From the NCBI RefSeq assembly GCF_018069625.1, contig NZ_CP072941.1, positions 10,168,001 through 10,232,000 on the forward strand: a DNA stretch of 64,000 nucleotides. Direction: 5' to 3'. The DNA comes from Streptomyces yatensis (GTDB lineage: Bacteria; Actinomycetota; Actinomycetes; Streptomycetales; Streptomycetaceae). The position numbers and the translations under genes are program-made. The notes below the pieces were generated by a model. That model was not told the DNA's origin. It was given only the letters and a program-made list of their open reading frames with translations, and made no database searches. This document shows positions 34,469 through 42,825 of the stretch, piece after piece (within the stretch, counting starts at the first letter, position 1; each line of letters starts with the position of its first letter).

Positions 34469-35637
34469 AGCTGCGCCACGTGCGTCGGGAGGCCGAGCAG
34501 GATGCGGCCGGTGGTCTCCCACGTGGCCGGGCTCACCTGGAGGTGGGCGGTGGCGGTGGTCGCGTCCCGGAAACGGCGCTGGAGCGGCGAGCTCTCGTAC
34601 ACCGCCGATCCGCCGCCGAGGTCGTACATGGCGCGGACGACCTCGGCCGATGTGCGCGCGGCGTGGGCCGCTGCCAGCCGCAACCCGGTGCGAAGGCCGA
34701 GCCCCACGGTGTCGGCGGTGCACGCCGCCTGCCAGGCGTCGTCGATGGCGGAGTAGAAGAAGGCGCGTGCGGCGCGCAGGGCGGCCTCCGCCTGTCCCAC
34801 GGCGGCCTGCGTGGTCGCCTTCTCCGCCAGGGTGCGCCGCGAGCCGGTGGCCACCTTGCGGCCCGCGAGGTCCATCAGGTCATCGATCGCCCCGCGTGCG
34901 TTGCCCAGCGCGGCCGCGGCGATGGACAGCGCGAAGTACCCGTAGATCGGGAACCGGTAGAGCGGAGCGTCGATCAGCGGACCGTCGTCCAGGGCCAGTA
35001 CGCGGTGGTCGGGGACGAACACCTCCTCGGCCACGGCGTCATGACTGCCCGTCGCGCGCAGGCCGGAGGTCTGCCAGGTGTCGAGTATCCGTAGCTCTTC
35101 GGCCGGGATCCCGACCGCGCGCAGCGTCGGCACACCGTCCTTGTCGCCACGGCCGTCGTCCAGGACGCAGCCGCCGAAGAAGTGGTCCGCGTGCGTGATC
35201 CCGCTGCAGAACGACCAACGGCCGGAGACGACCACACCTCCCTCGACAGGGCGGGCCTTCGCCCGCGGCGCCCACACGCCCGCCGCGATCGCGCGCGGGT
35301 CACCGAAGGTCTCGGCGGCACCCTTCTCCGGAAGGTACGCCGCGAGCAGGCTGCTGGTGAGAGCGATCGAGACGCACCAGCCGGTGGCGGCGTCGCCGCG
35401 CGCGATCGTCTCGGCGCATGCGAGTGAGACGGCGGGCGGGGCCTGCGCGGCTCCGAGGGTCCCGGGAGCTCCGCAACGCATCAGTCCGGAGTCACGGAGC
35501 GCGTCGACCAGCTCCGGGCTCAGCCGGCGCTCCCGTTCGCTGTCGGCGGCCGCCGCCTGCGCCTGGAGACGGATGCGCTCCGCCGCCTCCCTGAGGCTTT
35601 CCTGATTCGCGTCCGCCTCGTGAAGCGTGTGGGGCAT
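34465..35637 (-). CDS. Flavin-dependent monooxygenase of the acyl-CoA dehydrogenase fold
   Basis: This 390-residue protein has WSFCSGITHADHFFGGCVL and a C-terminal acyl-CoA dehydrogenase domain with YDLGGGSAVYESSPLQRRFRD, as in HpaB/HsaA-like or DszC-like two-component monooxygenases. The loss of a clear acyl-CoA base argues for oxygenation rather than dehydrogenation. A divergent gene pair includes a flavin reductase (36887-37381) that could deliver reduced flavin. It is first in an operon with the LLM protein and HxlR. Confidence 0.85.
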   Translation of the reverse strand: MPHTLHEADANQESLREAAERIRLQAQAAAADSERERRLSPELVDALRDSGLMRCGAPGTLGAAQAPPAVSLACAETIARGDAATGWCVSIALTSSLLAAYLPEKGAAETFGDPRAIAAGVWAPRAKARPVEGGVVVSGRWSFCSGITHADHFFGGCVLDDGRGDKDGVPTLRAVGIPAEELRILDTWQTSGLRATGSHDAVAEEVFVPDHRVLALDDGPLIDAPLYRFPIYGYFALSIAAAALGNARGAIDDLMDLAGRKVATGSRRTLAEKATTQAAVGQAEAALRAARAFFYSAIDDAWQAACTADTVGLGLRTGLRLAAAHAARTSAEVVRAMYDLGGGSAVYESSPLQRRFRDATTATAHLQVSPATWETTGRILLGLPTHVAQL

Positions 35638-35675
35638 GGGAGACCTCTCCTCGGCGCAGGTGCTTCGGTGGCAAG

Positions 35676-35710
35676 TAGTTCATTTGCTTTACTAGTTCAG
35701 TCGTTATACT
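35676..35710. promoter_or_regulatory. Promoter region with TAGTTCA direct repeats (candidate HxlR site)
   Basis: TAGTTCA occurs at 35676-35682 and 35693-35699, a 17-base period, in an AT-rich patch between divergent genes. TATACT (35705-35710) is a good -10 box for the + strand MDR gene; TTGCTT (35684-35689) could be its -35 with a short 15-base spacer. HxlR regulators often bind direct repeats. Confidence 0.5.
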
Positions 35711-35791
35711 TTCGCTCCGCGCCGCGGCAGTCAAGTCGAAGACGGCAGCATGCGGTCGGCGGACGTGACAGACCATCACCGAAGGGAAACC

Positions 35792-36790
35792 ATGGACATC
35801 AATCACCGGATGGTGCTCGCCGCACGCCCCGAAGGCGAGGTGAAGGACACCGACTTCACCCTCACCACCGCTGAGATACCCGCACCGGGCGAGGGGCAGG
35901 TCGTCGTCAAGGTCGACCTCATCTCCATCGACCCGGCGATGCGGAGCTGGATGAACCCGGGCGCGTCCTACGTGCCCCCCGTGGAGCTCGGCGCCGTCAT
36001 GAGGGCCGGCGGGATCGGCACGGTCATCGCGTCCCGGCACCCCGCATACGCGGTCGGCGACGAGCTCTACGGAGCCTTCGGCGTTCAGGAGTACGCACTG
36101 TCCGACGGCACGGGCCTGCACAAGATCGACACCTCGATCGCACCGAGGACGACGTACCTCGGTGCGCTTGGCATCACCGGCCTCACCGCCTACTTCGGCC
36201 TCTTCGACGTCGCCCGCATACGGCAGGGCGACACCGTCGTGGTCTCGGGCGCGGGGGGTGCCGTCGGCAGCATGGTGGGTCAGATCGCCAAGATCACCGG
36301 CTGCCGCGCCATCGGTATCGCGGGTGGCCCGGAGAAGTGCCGGACCCTGGTCGAAACGATCGGCTTCGACGCGGCCATCGACTACAAGAGCGACGACGTG
36401 CGGAAGGCCTTGCGCGAGTACGCCCCCGGCGGCGTGGATGTGTACTTCGACAACGTCGGCGGCCCGATCCTGGACGCGGTGCTGACCAGGCTCGCACGCG
36501 GGGCACGCGTCGTCATCTGCGGCGCGATGTCCCAATACAACGACCAGCGCCCGAAGGGCCCGGCGAACTACATGTCGCTGCTCGTGAACCGGGCGTCGAT
36601 GACCGGCATGGTCGTATTCGACTACGAGGACCGCTATCCCGAGGCGACCCGGCAACTCGCCCAGTGGCTTGCGGAAGCCAAGCTGACCTCGGCCGAGCAC
36701 GTGGTGGAAGGCGGCCTCAAGGACTTCCCGGGCCTGCTTCGGGGCCTGTTCACCGGGGTCAACACCGGAAAGCTGATCCTTCAGCTGTAG
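35792..36790 (+). CDS. NADP-dependent MDR oxidoreductase (leukotriene B4 dehydrogenase / CurA-like)
   Basis: This 332-residue medium-chain reductase has IDPAMRSWMN, GALGITGLTAYFGL, the nucleotide-binding VSGAGGAVGSMVGQIAKI and YFDNVGGPILDAVL. It lacks the zinc ligands of alcohol dehydrogenases. The family reduces alpha,beta-unsaturated ketones and aldehydes. The ATG at 35792 follows GAAGGGAAACC. It is divergent from, and probably co-regulated with, the monooxygenase operon. Confidence 0.92.
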   Translation: MDINHRMVLAARPEGEVKDTDFTLTTAEIPAPGEGQVVVKVDLISIDPAMRSWMNPGASYVPPVELGAVMRAGGIGTVIASRHPAYAVGDELYGAFGVQEYALSDGTGLHKIDTSIAPRTTYLGALGITGLTAYFGLFDVARIRQGDTVVVSGAGGAVGSMVGQIAKITGCRAIGIAGGPEKCRTLVETIGFDAAIDYKSDDVRKALREYAPGGVDVYFDNVGGPILDAVLTRLARGARVVICGAMSQYNDQRPKGPANYMSLLVNRASMTGMVVFDYEDRYPEATRQLAQWLAEAKLTSAEHVVEGGLKDFPGLLRGLFTGVNTGKLILQL

Positions 36791-36886
36791 GGCCGGCGGA
36801 ACACCGAGGATTCCTGTCTGCCGGCGGACAGAACATGTCGCCCGGCACCTCTGTGCACACCGCCATTTTCCATCCGGGGAGCTGCG

Positions 36887-37381
36887 ATGGCCGAATCCGA
36901 GAATGAGCCGCTGACCTCTGCCTTCCGCGAGGTGATGGCCGGTGTGGCCACACCGGTGACCGTCGTCACCGCGATGGACGGACGACGGCCGCACGGCACC
37001 ACGGTCAGCGCTTTCGCGTCGTTGTCGATGCGACCTCCCATGGTCCTGATCGCCCTCGACCGTCGTTCCGAACTCCTGGCGCTGATCACGTCGTCACTGC
37101 GGTTCGGAGTCAATGTCCTGGGGCACGGGCAATCCGCGCTGGCGCTGGCCTTTGCCCGCAAGGGAGGCGCCGGAAGGTTCACCGGCGTGTCCTGGGAGGT
37201 GGATTGGGGCGTCCCCCGGCTGTCCGCCGCCCCCGGCTGGCTGGCCTGCGAGATGGCGGATGTGGTCGAGGGAGGAGACCACGTGATCGCCCTGGGCAAC
37301 GTCCTGGCGACCCGAGCCGCCGAGGGTGCCCCGCTCACCTACCACGCCCGGGCCTTCGGCACCCATGTCGCGCTGGCATAG
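36887..37381 (+). CDS. Flavin reductase (HpaC-like)
   Basis: This 164-residue protein of the flavin reductase domain family has ATPVTVVTAMDGRRPHGTTVSAF, SLSMRPPMVLIALDR and a late THVALA end. Such enzymes supply FMNH2 or FADH2 to a separate monooxygenase. It follows the MDR gene by 96 bases on the same strand. I infer that it partners the acyl-CoA-dehydrogenase-like monooxygenase at 34465-35637. Confidence 0.9.
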   Translation: MAESENEPLTSAFREVMAGVATPVTVVTAMDGRRPHGTTVSAFASLSMRPPMVLIALDRRSELLALITSSLRFGVNVLGHGQSALALAFARKGGAGRFTGVSWEVDWGVPRLSAAPGWLACEMADVVEGGDHVIALGNVLATRAAEGAPLTYHARAFGTHVALA

Positions 37382-37424
37382 ACCTGGCGGGCAGCCGCAT
37401 CACGCCGACGCCCGCGTCGAGGAG

Positions 37425-38162
37425 TCAGGAGATGAGCGAGCGGCCTGTGGGTGCCAGTCTCAGTGTCCGGGGGGCCGCTGTCTGTTCTCTGTCGATGCCC
37501 GACAGGATCTCCCGGCCGCGGGGGTGGGCCCGTACCTCGGCACGGTGCCGGCGGCACGCATCTTCGTCGGGGTAGGACGTGAAGACGGCGGCCACGTTCT
37601 CTCCGGTGCGGACCGGCAGCCTGGTGAAGGTGTTGTGCGCCGTCTCGGTGGTCAGGACGGCGAGTGGTGCGGGTCCCGTCGTGTGGAGCACGGGGAGGAG
37701 GCCGTCCTGGATGAGCGCGATGCCCTCGGGCCGTCCGGGAGGGAAGGACCACACGGTGGCGGACACGAACCGATCCGGTGCCGGAGCACCGGTCCCGGGC
37801 CGCTGGGACGGGCGGACGGCGAAGCCGCTCCCGGCTGACAGGGGCCGCATCAGCAGGACGTCGTCGGAGTCGACCATGGTGGCGTTGGCCTGGGGGCCGT
37901 GCTCGGCCCACACCGGTCCGCCGTAGAAGGCCGTCAGCGCACGGTGCCGTGCCGCCATGTCCTCGAACCCGCGCAACCAGACGAAGCGGTCCGGATCGTC
38001 GAGGTCCCGAAACTGGGCGAGCACGACCATCCCCGTCTCCTCCTGCGTTTCGACGAACTCCCGGTCGAACAGTTCGATGAGCTCATCGCGTCGGCCGGGA
38101 CGCAGTGTGTACTGCCGAAGCTCGATCACGGCAGGGCGGCAGGCAAGGTCGGTGGGGGACAT
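37425..38162 (-). CDS. NIPSNAP-family protein
   Basis: This 245-residue protein has IELRQYTLRPGRRDELIELF, the NIPSNAP start, then FVWLRGFEDMAARHRALTAFYGGPVW. The fold is a ferredoxin-like dimeric alpha-beta barrel; a second copy may lie in the C-terminal half (FVSATVWSF on). Bacterial members are mostly of unknown function, some linked to small-molecule metabolism. It is divergent from a WYL-domain regulator 134 bases away, which probably controls it. Confidence 0.88.
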   Translation of the reverse strand: MSPTDLACRPAVIELRQYTLRPGRRDELIELFDREFVETQEETGMVVLAQFRDLDDPDRFVWLRGFEDMAARHRALTAFYGGPVWAEHGPQANATMVDSDDVLLMRPLSAGSGFAVRPSQRPGTGAPAPDRFVSATVWSFPPGRPEGIALIQDGLLPVLHTTGPAPLAVLTTETAHNTFTRLPVRTGENVAAVFTSYPDEDACRRHRAEVRAHPRGREILSGIDREQTAAPRTLRLAPTGRSLIS

Positions 38163-38296
38163 GGCGCGACAACTCCTCTTCGGCGCTCTTCTCCGGGCGC
38201 GGACTCCCCGGCTGGTGGGGTCCGAGCCGGACGTGGATCGACGCTAGGGGAGCCGTGTGCCACCTGCTGTCAGGGTTTCCGAGGAGAATTGCGCCC

Positions 38297-39274
38297 ATGT
38301 CCGCAGGCCGATTGCTGTCGCTGCTGTTGTTGTTGCAATCCCGTGGCCGCATCTCGGCCCCCGGGATCGCCGGTGAACTGGGGGTATCCGTACGGACCGC
38401 CTACCGTGACCTGGCGCGTCTGCAGGCCGCCGGGGTCCCGGTCTACGCGGAGCCCGGTCGCGGGGGCGGCTATCAGCTGCTCGATGGCTATCGCACCCGG
38501 CTCACCGGGATGACCGAGGGCGAGGCACGGGCGCTGTTCTTCGCCGGACTGCCCGGGCCCGCCGCCGACCTGGGCCTCGCGGCGGAGGTGACGGCGGCAC
38601 GGCTGAAGCTCCTGGCCGCGCTGCCGACGCAGCTGCGCGAGGAGGCGGCGCGGACCGCGGCGGTGTTCCACCTGGACGCTCCCGGCTGGTACCGGGACCC
38701 CGAACCGGCGCCGCAGCTGGCCCTGTTCGTCGACGCGCTGCTCACCGGGCGTGCGGTGGAGGTGCGCTATCGCCGCTGGCGCGCGCCGCAGGAGGTGAGC
38801 CGCCGCCTACGTCCCTACGGCCTGGTGCTCAAATCCGGAAACTGGTACCTCGTGGCCGCGGGGGAGAGCCGGATCGCGACCTACCGGGTCGCCCAAGTCC
38901 TCGACGCGGTGCTGAGCGACGAGCGGTTCGAGCGGCCGCGGGGGTTCGACCTGGGCGCGTACTGGGCGTCCTACCTCGACGATTTCCAGGCACGCCGCCA
39001 CACCGGCACCGCCACCATCCGCCTGTCCCCGAGGGGACGCCGGCGTCTGCCCGACAACGTCCCCGCGGAGGTGGTGCGGGCGGTCGACTCCACCGCGACC
39101 GCCGTCGGCCACGACGGATGGGTCGAGGCCGTGATCCCGACCGAGAGCATCGACCACGCCTGCGGTGAGCTGCTGCGGCTCGGTATCGACGTCGAGGTCG
39201 TCGCGCCGGCCGAGCTGCGCCAGGCCATGGCCGCCACCGTGGGCGTACTCGCCCGGGCCTACGGACTTCACTGA
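38297..39274 (+). CDS. YafY-type HTH/WYL-domain transcriptional regulator
   Basis: This 325-residue protein has an N-terminal HTH (ISAPGIAGELGVSVRTAYRD), a wing GRGGGYQLLDGYRTRL and a WYL-like domain around VEVRYRRWRAPQEVSRRLRP and GNWYLVAAGESRIATYRV. WYL domains sense nucleic acids or small ligands. GAGGAG at 38281 precedes the ATG. It is probably the regulator of the divergent NIPSNAP gene. Confidence 0.92.
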   Translation: MSAGRLLSLLLLLQSRGRISAPGIAGELGVSVRTAYRDLARLQAAGVPVYAEPGRGGGYQLLDGYRTRLTGMTEGEARALFFAGLPGPAADLGLAAEVTAARLKLLAALPTQLREEAARTAAVFHLDAPGWYRDPEPAPQLALFVDALLTGRAVEVRYRRWRAPQEVSRRLRPYGLVLKSGNWYLVAAGESRIATYRVAQVLDAVLSDERFERPRGFDLGAYWASYLDDFQARRHTGTATIRLSPRGRRRLPDNVPAEVVRAVDSTATAVGHDGWVEAVIPTESIDHACGELLRLGIDVEVVAPAELRQAMAATVGVLARAYGLH

Positions 39275-39350
39275 CGTCCGGGGCGCGCGGTCTCGTCTCG
39301 GGGCCGGGTGTCACCGTGTGATGACGGGCGGCCTGCTCCTCGCGGACAGC

Positions 39351-39785
39351 TCATGCCCGGAGTTCTTCGCCCAGTGTGGCCAGCCAGTCGCTGGTGCCCT
39401 GCTTCCGCCAGCTCGGTTCCTCCCTGCCGTCGAGGAAGGTCGCCTGCTCGGTCAGGGTGAGCCGGGTGCCCTCGCCCTCGGCGGTGAGCTCGATCGTGGT
39501 CGTCGACACCGTGGCAAGGGTGTCGTCGGCAGTCAGTGTCGAGGAGTAGACGATCCGCTGATCCGGGACGATGTCGTGGTACACCGAGGTGAACGCCAGC
39601 TCCTTGCCGTCCGGCGTCCGGCCACGGATCAACTCCCGCCCACCCGCACGGAAGTCCAGTTCATGACTGCCCCCGGACCCGAACCAGCGGGCCTTCGCGG
39701 CCGGATCGGCCCAGGCGGCGAACACTCGCGGAGGTTTTGCGGGGTAGACGCGTTCCAGGTCGAACGTGGTGTGCGTGACGGTCAT
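39351..39785 (-). CDS. SRPBCC/AHSA1-like protein
   Basis: This 144-residue protein has YPAKPPRVFAAWADPAAKARWF and GGSHELDFRAGG, the pattern of AHSA1 (activator of Hsp90 ATPase-like) SRPBCC proteins, with the C-terminal helix EEPSWRKQGTSDWLATLGEEL. Such proteins bind hydrophobic ligands. The ATG overlaps the ArsR-type stop by four bases; the pairing of ArsR and AHSA1 genes is very common in actinomycetes. Confidence 0.9.
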   Translation of the reverse strand: MTVTHTTFDLERVYPAKPPRVFAAWADPAAKARWFGSGGSHELDFRAGGRELIRGRTPDGKELAFTSVYHDIVPDQRIVYSSTLTADDTLATVSTTTIELTAEGEGTRLTLTEQATFLDGREEPSWRKQGTSDWLATLGEELRA

Positions 39786-40129
39786 GATGTGGTCCCTTCT
39801 GATGGGCCCGGCTCGGCGAGGAAGTCGCCGAGGTCGTCGAGCCTGGTCTCCCAGGTGGTGCGCTGCCGCCCGAGCCAGCTTTCGCCGGCCCGCAGGGCCT
39901 CCGGTTCGATCCGGCAGGTGCGGACCCGGCCGACCTTCTCCGACCGGACGATCCCGGCGGTTTCCAGCACCTGAAGGTGCTGGACGACCGCGGCGAGCGA
40001 CATGGTCAGCGGCGCGGCGAGCTCGCTCACCGAGGCGGGTCCGCGAATCAGCCGCTCGACCAGCGCACGTCGGGTCCGATCACCCAGAGCCCGGAAGACC
40101 AGGTCCAGTCGCTCTTCATGGTTAAGCAC
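39782..40129 (-). CDS. ArsR-family transcriptional regulator
   Basis: This 115-residue winged-helix protein has LVFRALGDRTRRALVERL, GPASVSELAAPLTMSLAAVV, QHLQVLETAGIVRSEKVGR. No metal-binding CxC is present, so it is of the metal-free type paired with AHSA1 proteins. The GTG at 40129 (VLNHEE) matches family starts; an ATG at 40165 would add 12 residues and run through the putative operator. It is co-translated with the AHSA1 gene. Confidence 0.88.
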   Translation of the reverse strand: MLNHEERLDLVFRALGDRTRRALVERLIRGPASVSELAAPLTMSLAAVVQHLQVLETAGIVRSEKVGRVRTCRIEPEALRAGESWLGRQRTTWETRLDDLGDFLAEPGPSEGTTS

Positions 40130-40178
40130 ATTCTTAAGTGAAGGCTCGTCGGGGCATAAAGTCAAGCAGTTGCTTAAG
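40122..40178. promoter_or_regulatory. Three TTAAG elements around the ArsR start (candidate autoregulatory site)
   Basis: TTAAG occurs at 40122-40126, 40134-40138 and 40174-40178; the last two lie in CTTAAG palindromes. The first two are 12 bases apart and cover the GTG start. TTGACT on the - strand (40165-40160) could be a -35 box. The AT-rich motif stands out from the local base composition. Confidence 0.45.
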
Positions 40179-40311
40179 TAATCTCGGATCGTCGCCCGAA
40201 TGAAGCGCTGCCGATCAGGTTGCGCTAACCAAGAGTTAGTGCTTTCCTTTGGTCACTGCTTCCGAGCTGCCCGTTCGGACTATGCGAGTGTCCCCAGAGG
40301 AGTAATTCACC

Positions 40312-40896
40312 GTGACCACCCCTGTAGTGTCCATCGCGTACCACTCCGGCTACGGCCACACCGCCGTGATCGCCGAGGCCGTCCGCGCCGGCGCCGCCGA
40401 GGCCGGCGCCGAGGTGCACCTGATCAAGGTGGACGAGATCACCGACGAGCAGTGGGAGACGCTGGACCGCTCCGACGCGATCGTCTTCGGTTCGCCGACG
40501 TACATGGGCACCGCGTCCGGCGCCTTCCACGTGTTCGCCGAGGCGTCCTCCAAGCGCTGGTTCCAGCTGGCCTGGAGGGACAAGCTGGCGGCGGGCTTCA
40601 CCAACTCCGCCTCGAAGAGTGGCGACAAGCTGCACACCCTGCAGTTCTTCCAGATCCTCGCCGGCCAGCACGGCATGCACTGGGTCAACCTCGGCCTGCA
40701 CCCCGGCTGGAACAGCAGCACGGCATCCGAGAACGACCTCAACCGCCTCGGCGTCTTCGCGGGCGCGGCCGCCCAGACCAACAGCGACGAGGGCCCGGAG
40801 GCCGTTCACAAGGCCGATGTGGCCACGGCCGGACACCTGGGCCGCCGGGTGACCGAGACCGCCAAGGTGTTCGCGCGGGGGAGTGCCGCCGCGTAG
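40312..40896 (+). CDS. Flavodoxin-fold FMN reductase (WrbA/NAD(P)H:quinone oxidoreductase-like)
   Basis: This 194-residue protein has an FMN phosphate loop SGYGHTAVIAEAV, VFGSPTYMGTASGAFHVFAE and the aromatic-rich core MHWVNLGLHPGW. WrbA-like proteins reduce quinones by two electrons. The GTG start follows AGAGGAGTAATTCACC. It is unpaired, and its stop faces a convergent LysR gene 20 bases away. Confidence 0.9.
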   Translation: MTTPVVSIAYHSGYGHTAVIAEAVRAGAAEAGAEVHLIKVDEITDEQWETLDRSDAIVFGSPTYMGTASGAFHVFAEASSKRWFQLAWRDKLAAGFTNSASKSGDKLHTLQFFQILAGQHGMHWVNLGLHPGWNSSTASENDLNRLGVFAGAAAQTNSDEGPEAVHKADVATAGHLGRRVTETAKVFARGSAAA

Positions 40897-40916
40897 CGCC
40901 GCGCATGTATCCGAGG

Positions 40917-41831
40917 CTATGCGCTCCGCGCTGACTGCCGAATGATCAGGTCGGTCAGCAGGGCCAGCGGCGGCCAGCCGTCGCGACCCCGGCGGGCGAC
41001 GGCGAAGGCACGCAGGACAACGTCCGGCCCGGTGAGCGGCACCAGATGGACACCGGGCAATGTGGCGGTGCCCATCGGCAGCAGTCCCACGCCCATCCCT
41101 GCCGCGATCATGCCCTGTACGAGGTCGAGGTTGTCCGCCTGGTGGGTGAGATGGGGGGTGAAGCCGGCCATGGAGGCGAGTGTCCGGATGACGGTCTCGT
41201 CACCGGTGTTGCGCGAGTTGCCGATCCAATCCGCCGTGCGGAACCAGCGGAAGACCTCCGGGGCGCCCGGTGCCGAGGGGCGGGCGACGTGGTCAGGAAT
41301 GCCCAGACCCCAGGGAGCGGTCCACAGGGGGGTGATCGTGACCGCGGGGTCCGGCTCGGCCGGTGCCAGGTTGTAGTCGTAGGTGAGCGCGAGATCGGCC
41401 TCGTCGTTGGCCAGCAATTTCAGGGCTTCGGCGGGTTCGTGCTCACGGACCAGGATGCTGAGCTCAGGATGGCTGGCGGACAAACCGTTGATGATGGGCA
41501 GCAGTTGGGCTCGGATGGCGGTGGCGAAGCCGGCCACGCGCACGGTGCCGGTCGGCGGGGCGTCGGGGCTCAAGTCCCGCTGCGCGGCCTCGACCGCCGC
41601 GAGGATCGTGACGGCGTGTTCCGCCAGGCGGCGGCCCGCCGGGGTGAGCCTGACCTTGCGTCCATGCGGCTCGATCAGTGCCGTGCCCATGTCCTGAGCC
41701 AAAGCGGCGACCTGCTGAGAAACCGTCGAGGTGGTGGTGCCGGTGGCCTCGGCCACGGCGCGCATCGAGCCTCGCCGGGCCAGCTCGGCCAGCATCTGCA
41801 GGCGGCGTGTTTCCATCCCTCCATTGTCCAT
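40917..41831 (-). CDS. LysR-family transcriptional regulator
   Basis: This 304-residue regulator has the LysR HTH (AELARRGSMRAVAEATGTTT, STVSQQVAALAQDMG) and a substrate-binding domain. The start is uncertain: ATG at 41831 is used; 41816 (METRR) has GGAGGG directly abutting it, and 41849 is also open. It is divergent from an EamA transporter gene, 68 bases apart, and probably regulates it. Confidence 0.9.
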   Translation of the reverse strand: MDNGGMETRRLQMLAELARRGSMRAVAEATGTTTSTVSQQVAALAQDMGTALIEPHGRKVRLTPAGRRLAEHAVTILAAVEAAQRDLSPDAPPTGTVRVAGFATAIRAQLLPIINGLSASHPELSILVREHEPAEALKLLANDEADLALTYDYNLAPAEPDPAVTITPLWTAPWGLGIPDHVARPSAPGAPEVFRWFRTADWIGNSRNTGDETVIRTLASMAGFTPHLTHQADNLDLVQGMIAAGMGVGLLPMGTATLPGVHLVPLTGPDVVLRAFAVARRGRDGWPPLALLTDLIIRQSARSA

Positions 41832-41899
41832 GAATCCCGAACGAATCATTCAGGATCGACACGTGGACGTGAACGGTGTCGAGGATCTGTACTGGGCCC

Positions 41900-42823
41900 A
41901 TGAACGCTCCCCAATCGCCCGAGGCCCTTCCTGCCCACCGCTCGCGCCATGCCGGCGCCGCGGCCGGTCTGCTCATGGCCGCCACCTCGATGTCCACCGT
42001 GCAGCTCGGATCGGCGCTGACCGTTCCGCTGTTCGGACAGCTCGGCGCGCTGGGCACCGCGGGGCTGCGCCTGGGCTGGGCGGGGCTGATTCTGCTGGTC
42101 GCCATCCGCCCCCGGCCCCGTGACTTCGGCTCCCGGGATCTTCATGCCTGCATGGTGCTCGGTCTCGTGACCGCCGGAATGATGGTCTTGTTCATGCAGG
42201 CGATCGCCCGTCTCCCGCTGGGGACCGCAAGCGCACTGGAATTCCTGGGACCGCTCACCGTCTCCCTCTTCGGCCCGAGGAAGGGACGCCTCCTGTGGGC
42301 GGCCGCGGCGGCGACGGGCGTCGTGCTGCTGACCGAACCCTGGCATGGCGGCGCCGACCTGGTAGGAGTGGGGAGCGCGCTGCTCGCCGCGGCGTGCTGG
42401 GCCGCCTACATCCTGCTGACCCAACGGGTCGGTGATCGCGTCACCGGGCTGAAGGGACTGGCTGTCTCCATGCCGGTCGCGGCGGTGCTGGGGCTGACCC
42501 TCGCCGCCCCGGACCTCGCCGGACGCCTCACGTGGTCACCGCTGTGGACCATGCTGGCCCTGGCGGTGCTCAGCCCCGTCATCCCCTTCGCTCTGGAGTT
42601 TCTCGCCCTGCGCCGTCTGACCGCGTCCGCGTTCGGCACTCTGATGAGCCTTGAACCCGCCATCGCCCTCATGGTCGGTCTGCTCGTTCTCGGCCAGCGC
42701 CCCGGGGCGGCGGCGACACTGGGCCTGGTGCTCGTGGTCGTGGCCAGCGTCGGTGCCACCCGCGCCGGTGCCCGTCCCGCGGCATCCGCCAAAGAGGTAC
42801 TGGCTTCTTCGGCCTGCGTCTGA
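41900..42823 (+). CDS. EamA/RhtA-family drug/metabolite transporter
   Basis: This 307-residue protein has ten hydrophobic spans and the EamA repeat landmarks RLGWAGLILLVAIRPRP, ARLPLGTASALEFLGPL and FLALRRLTASAFGTLMSLEP. RhtA members export threonine, homoserine and related compounds. The ATG at 41900 is preferred over the GTG at 41876 by family length. It ends two bases from the convergent gene that follows. Confidence 0.92.
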   Translation: MNAPQSPEALPAHRSRHAGAAAGLLMAATSMSTVQLGSALTVPLFGQLGALGTAGLRLGWAGLILLVAIRPRPRDFGSRDLHACMVLGLVTAGMMVLFMQAIARLPLGTASALEFLGPLTVSLFGPRKGRLLWAAAAATGVVLLTEPWHGGADLVGVGSALLAAACWAAYILLTQRVGDRVTGLKGLAVSMPVAAVLGLTLAAPDLAGRLTWSPLWTMLALAVLSPVIPFALEFLALRRLTASAFGTLMSLEPAIALMVGLLVLGQRPGAAATLGLVLVVVASVGATRAGARPAASAKEVLASSACV

Positions 42824-42825
42824 CC

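Noticed and set aside
33680..35198. Overlapping + strand frames opposite the F420 oxidoreductase and monooxygenase
   Set aside because: Arg/Pro-rich shadow frames without ribosome-binding sites; the - strand genes have conserved motifs.
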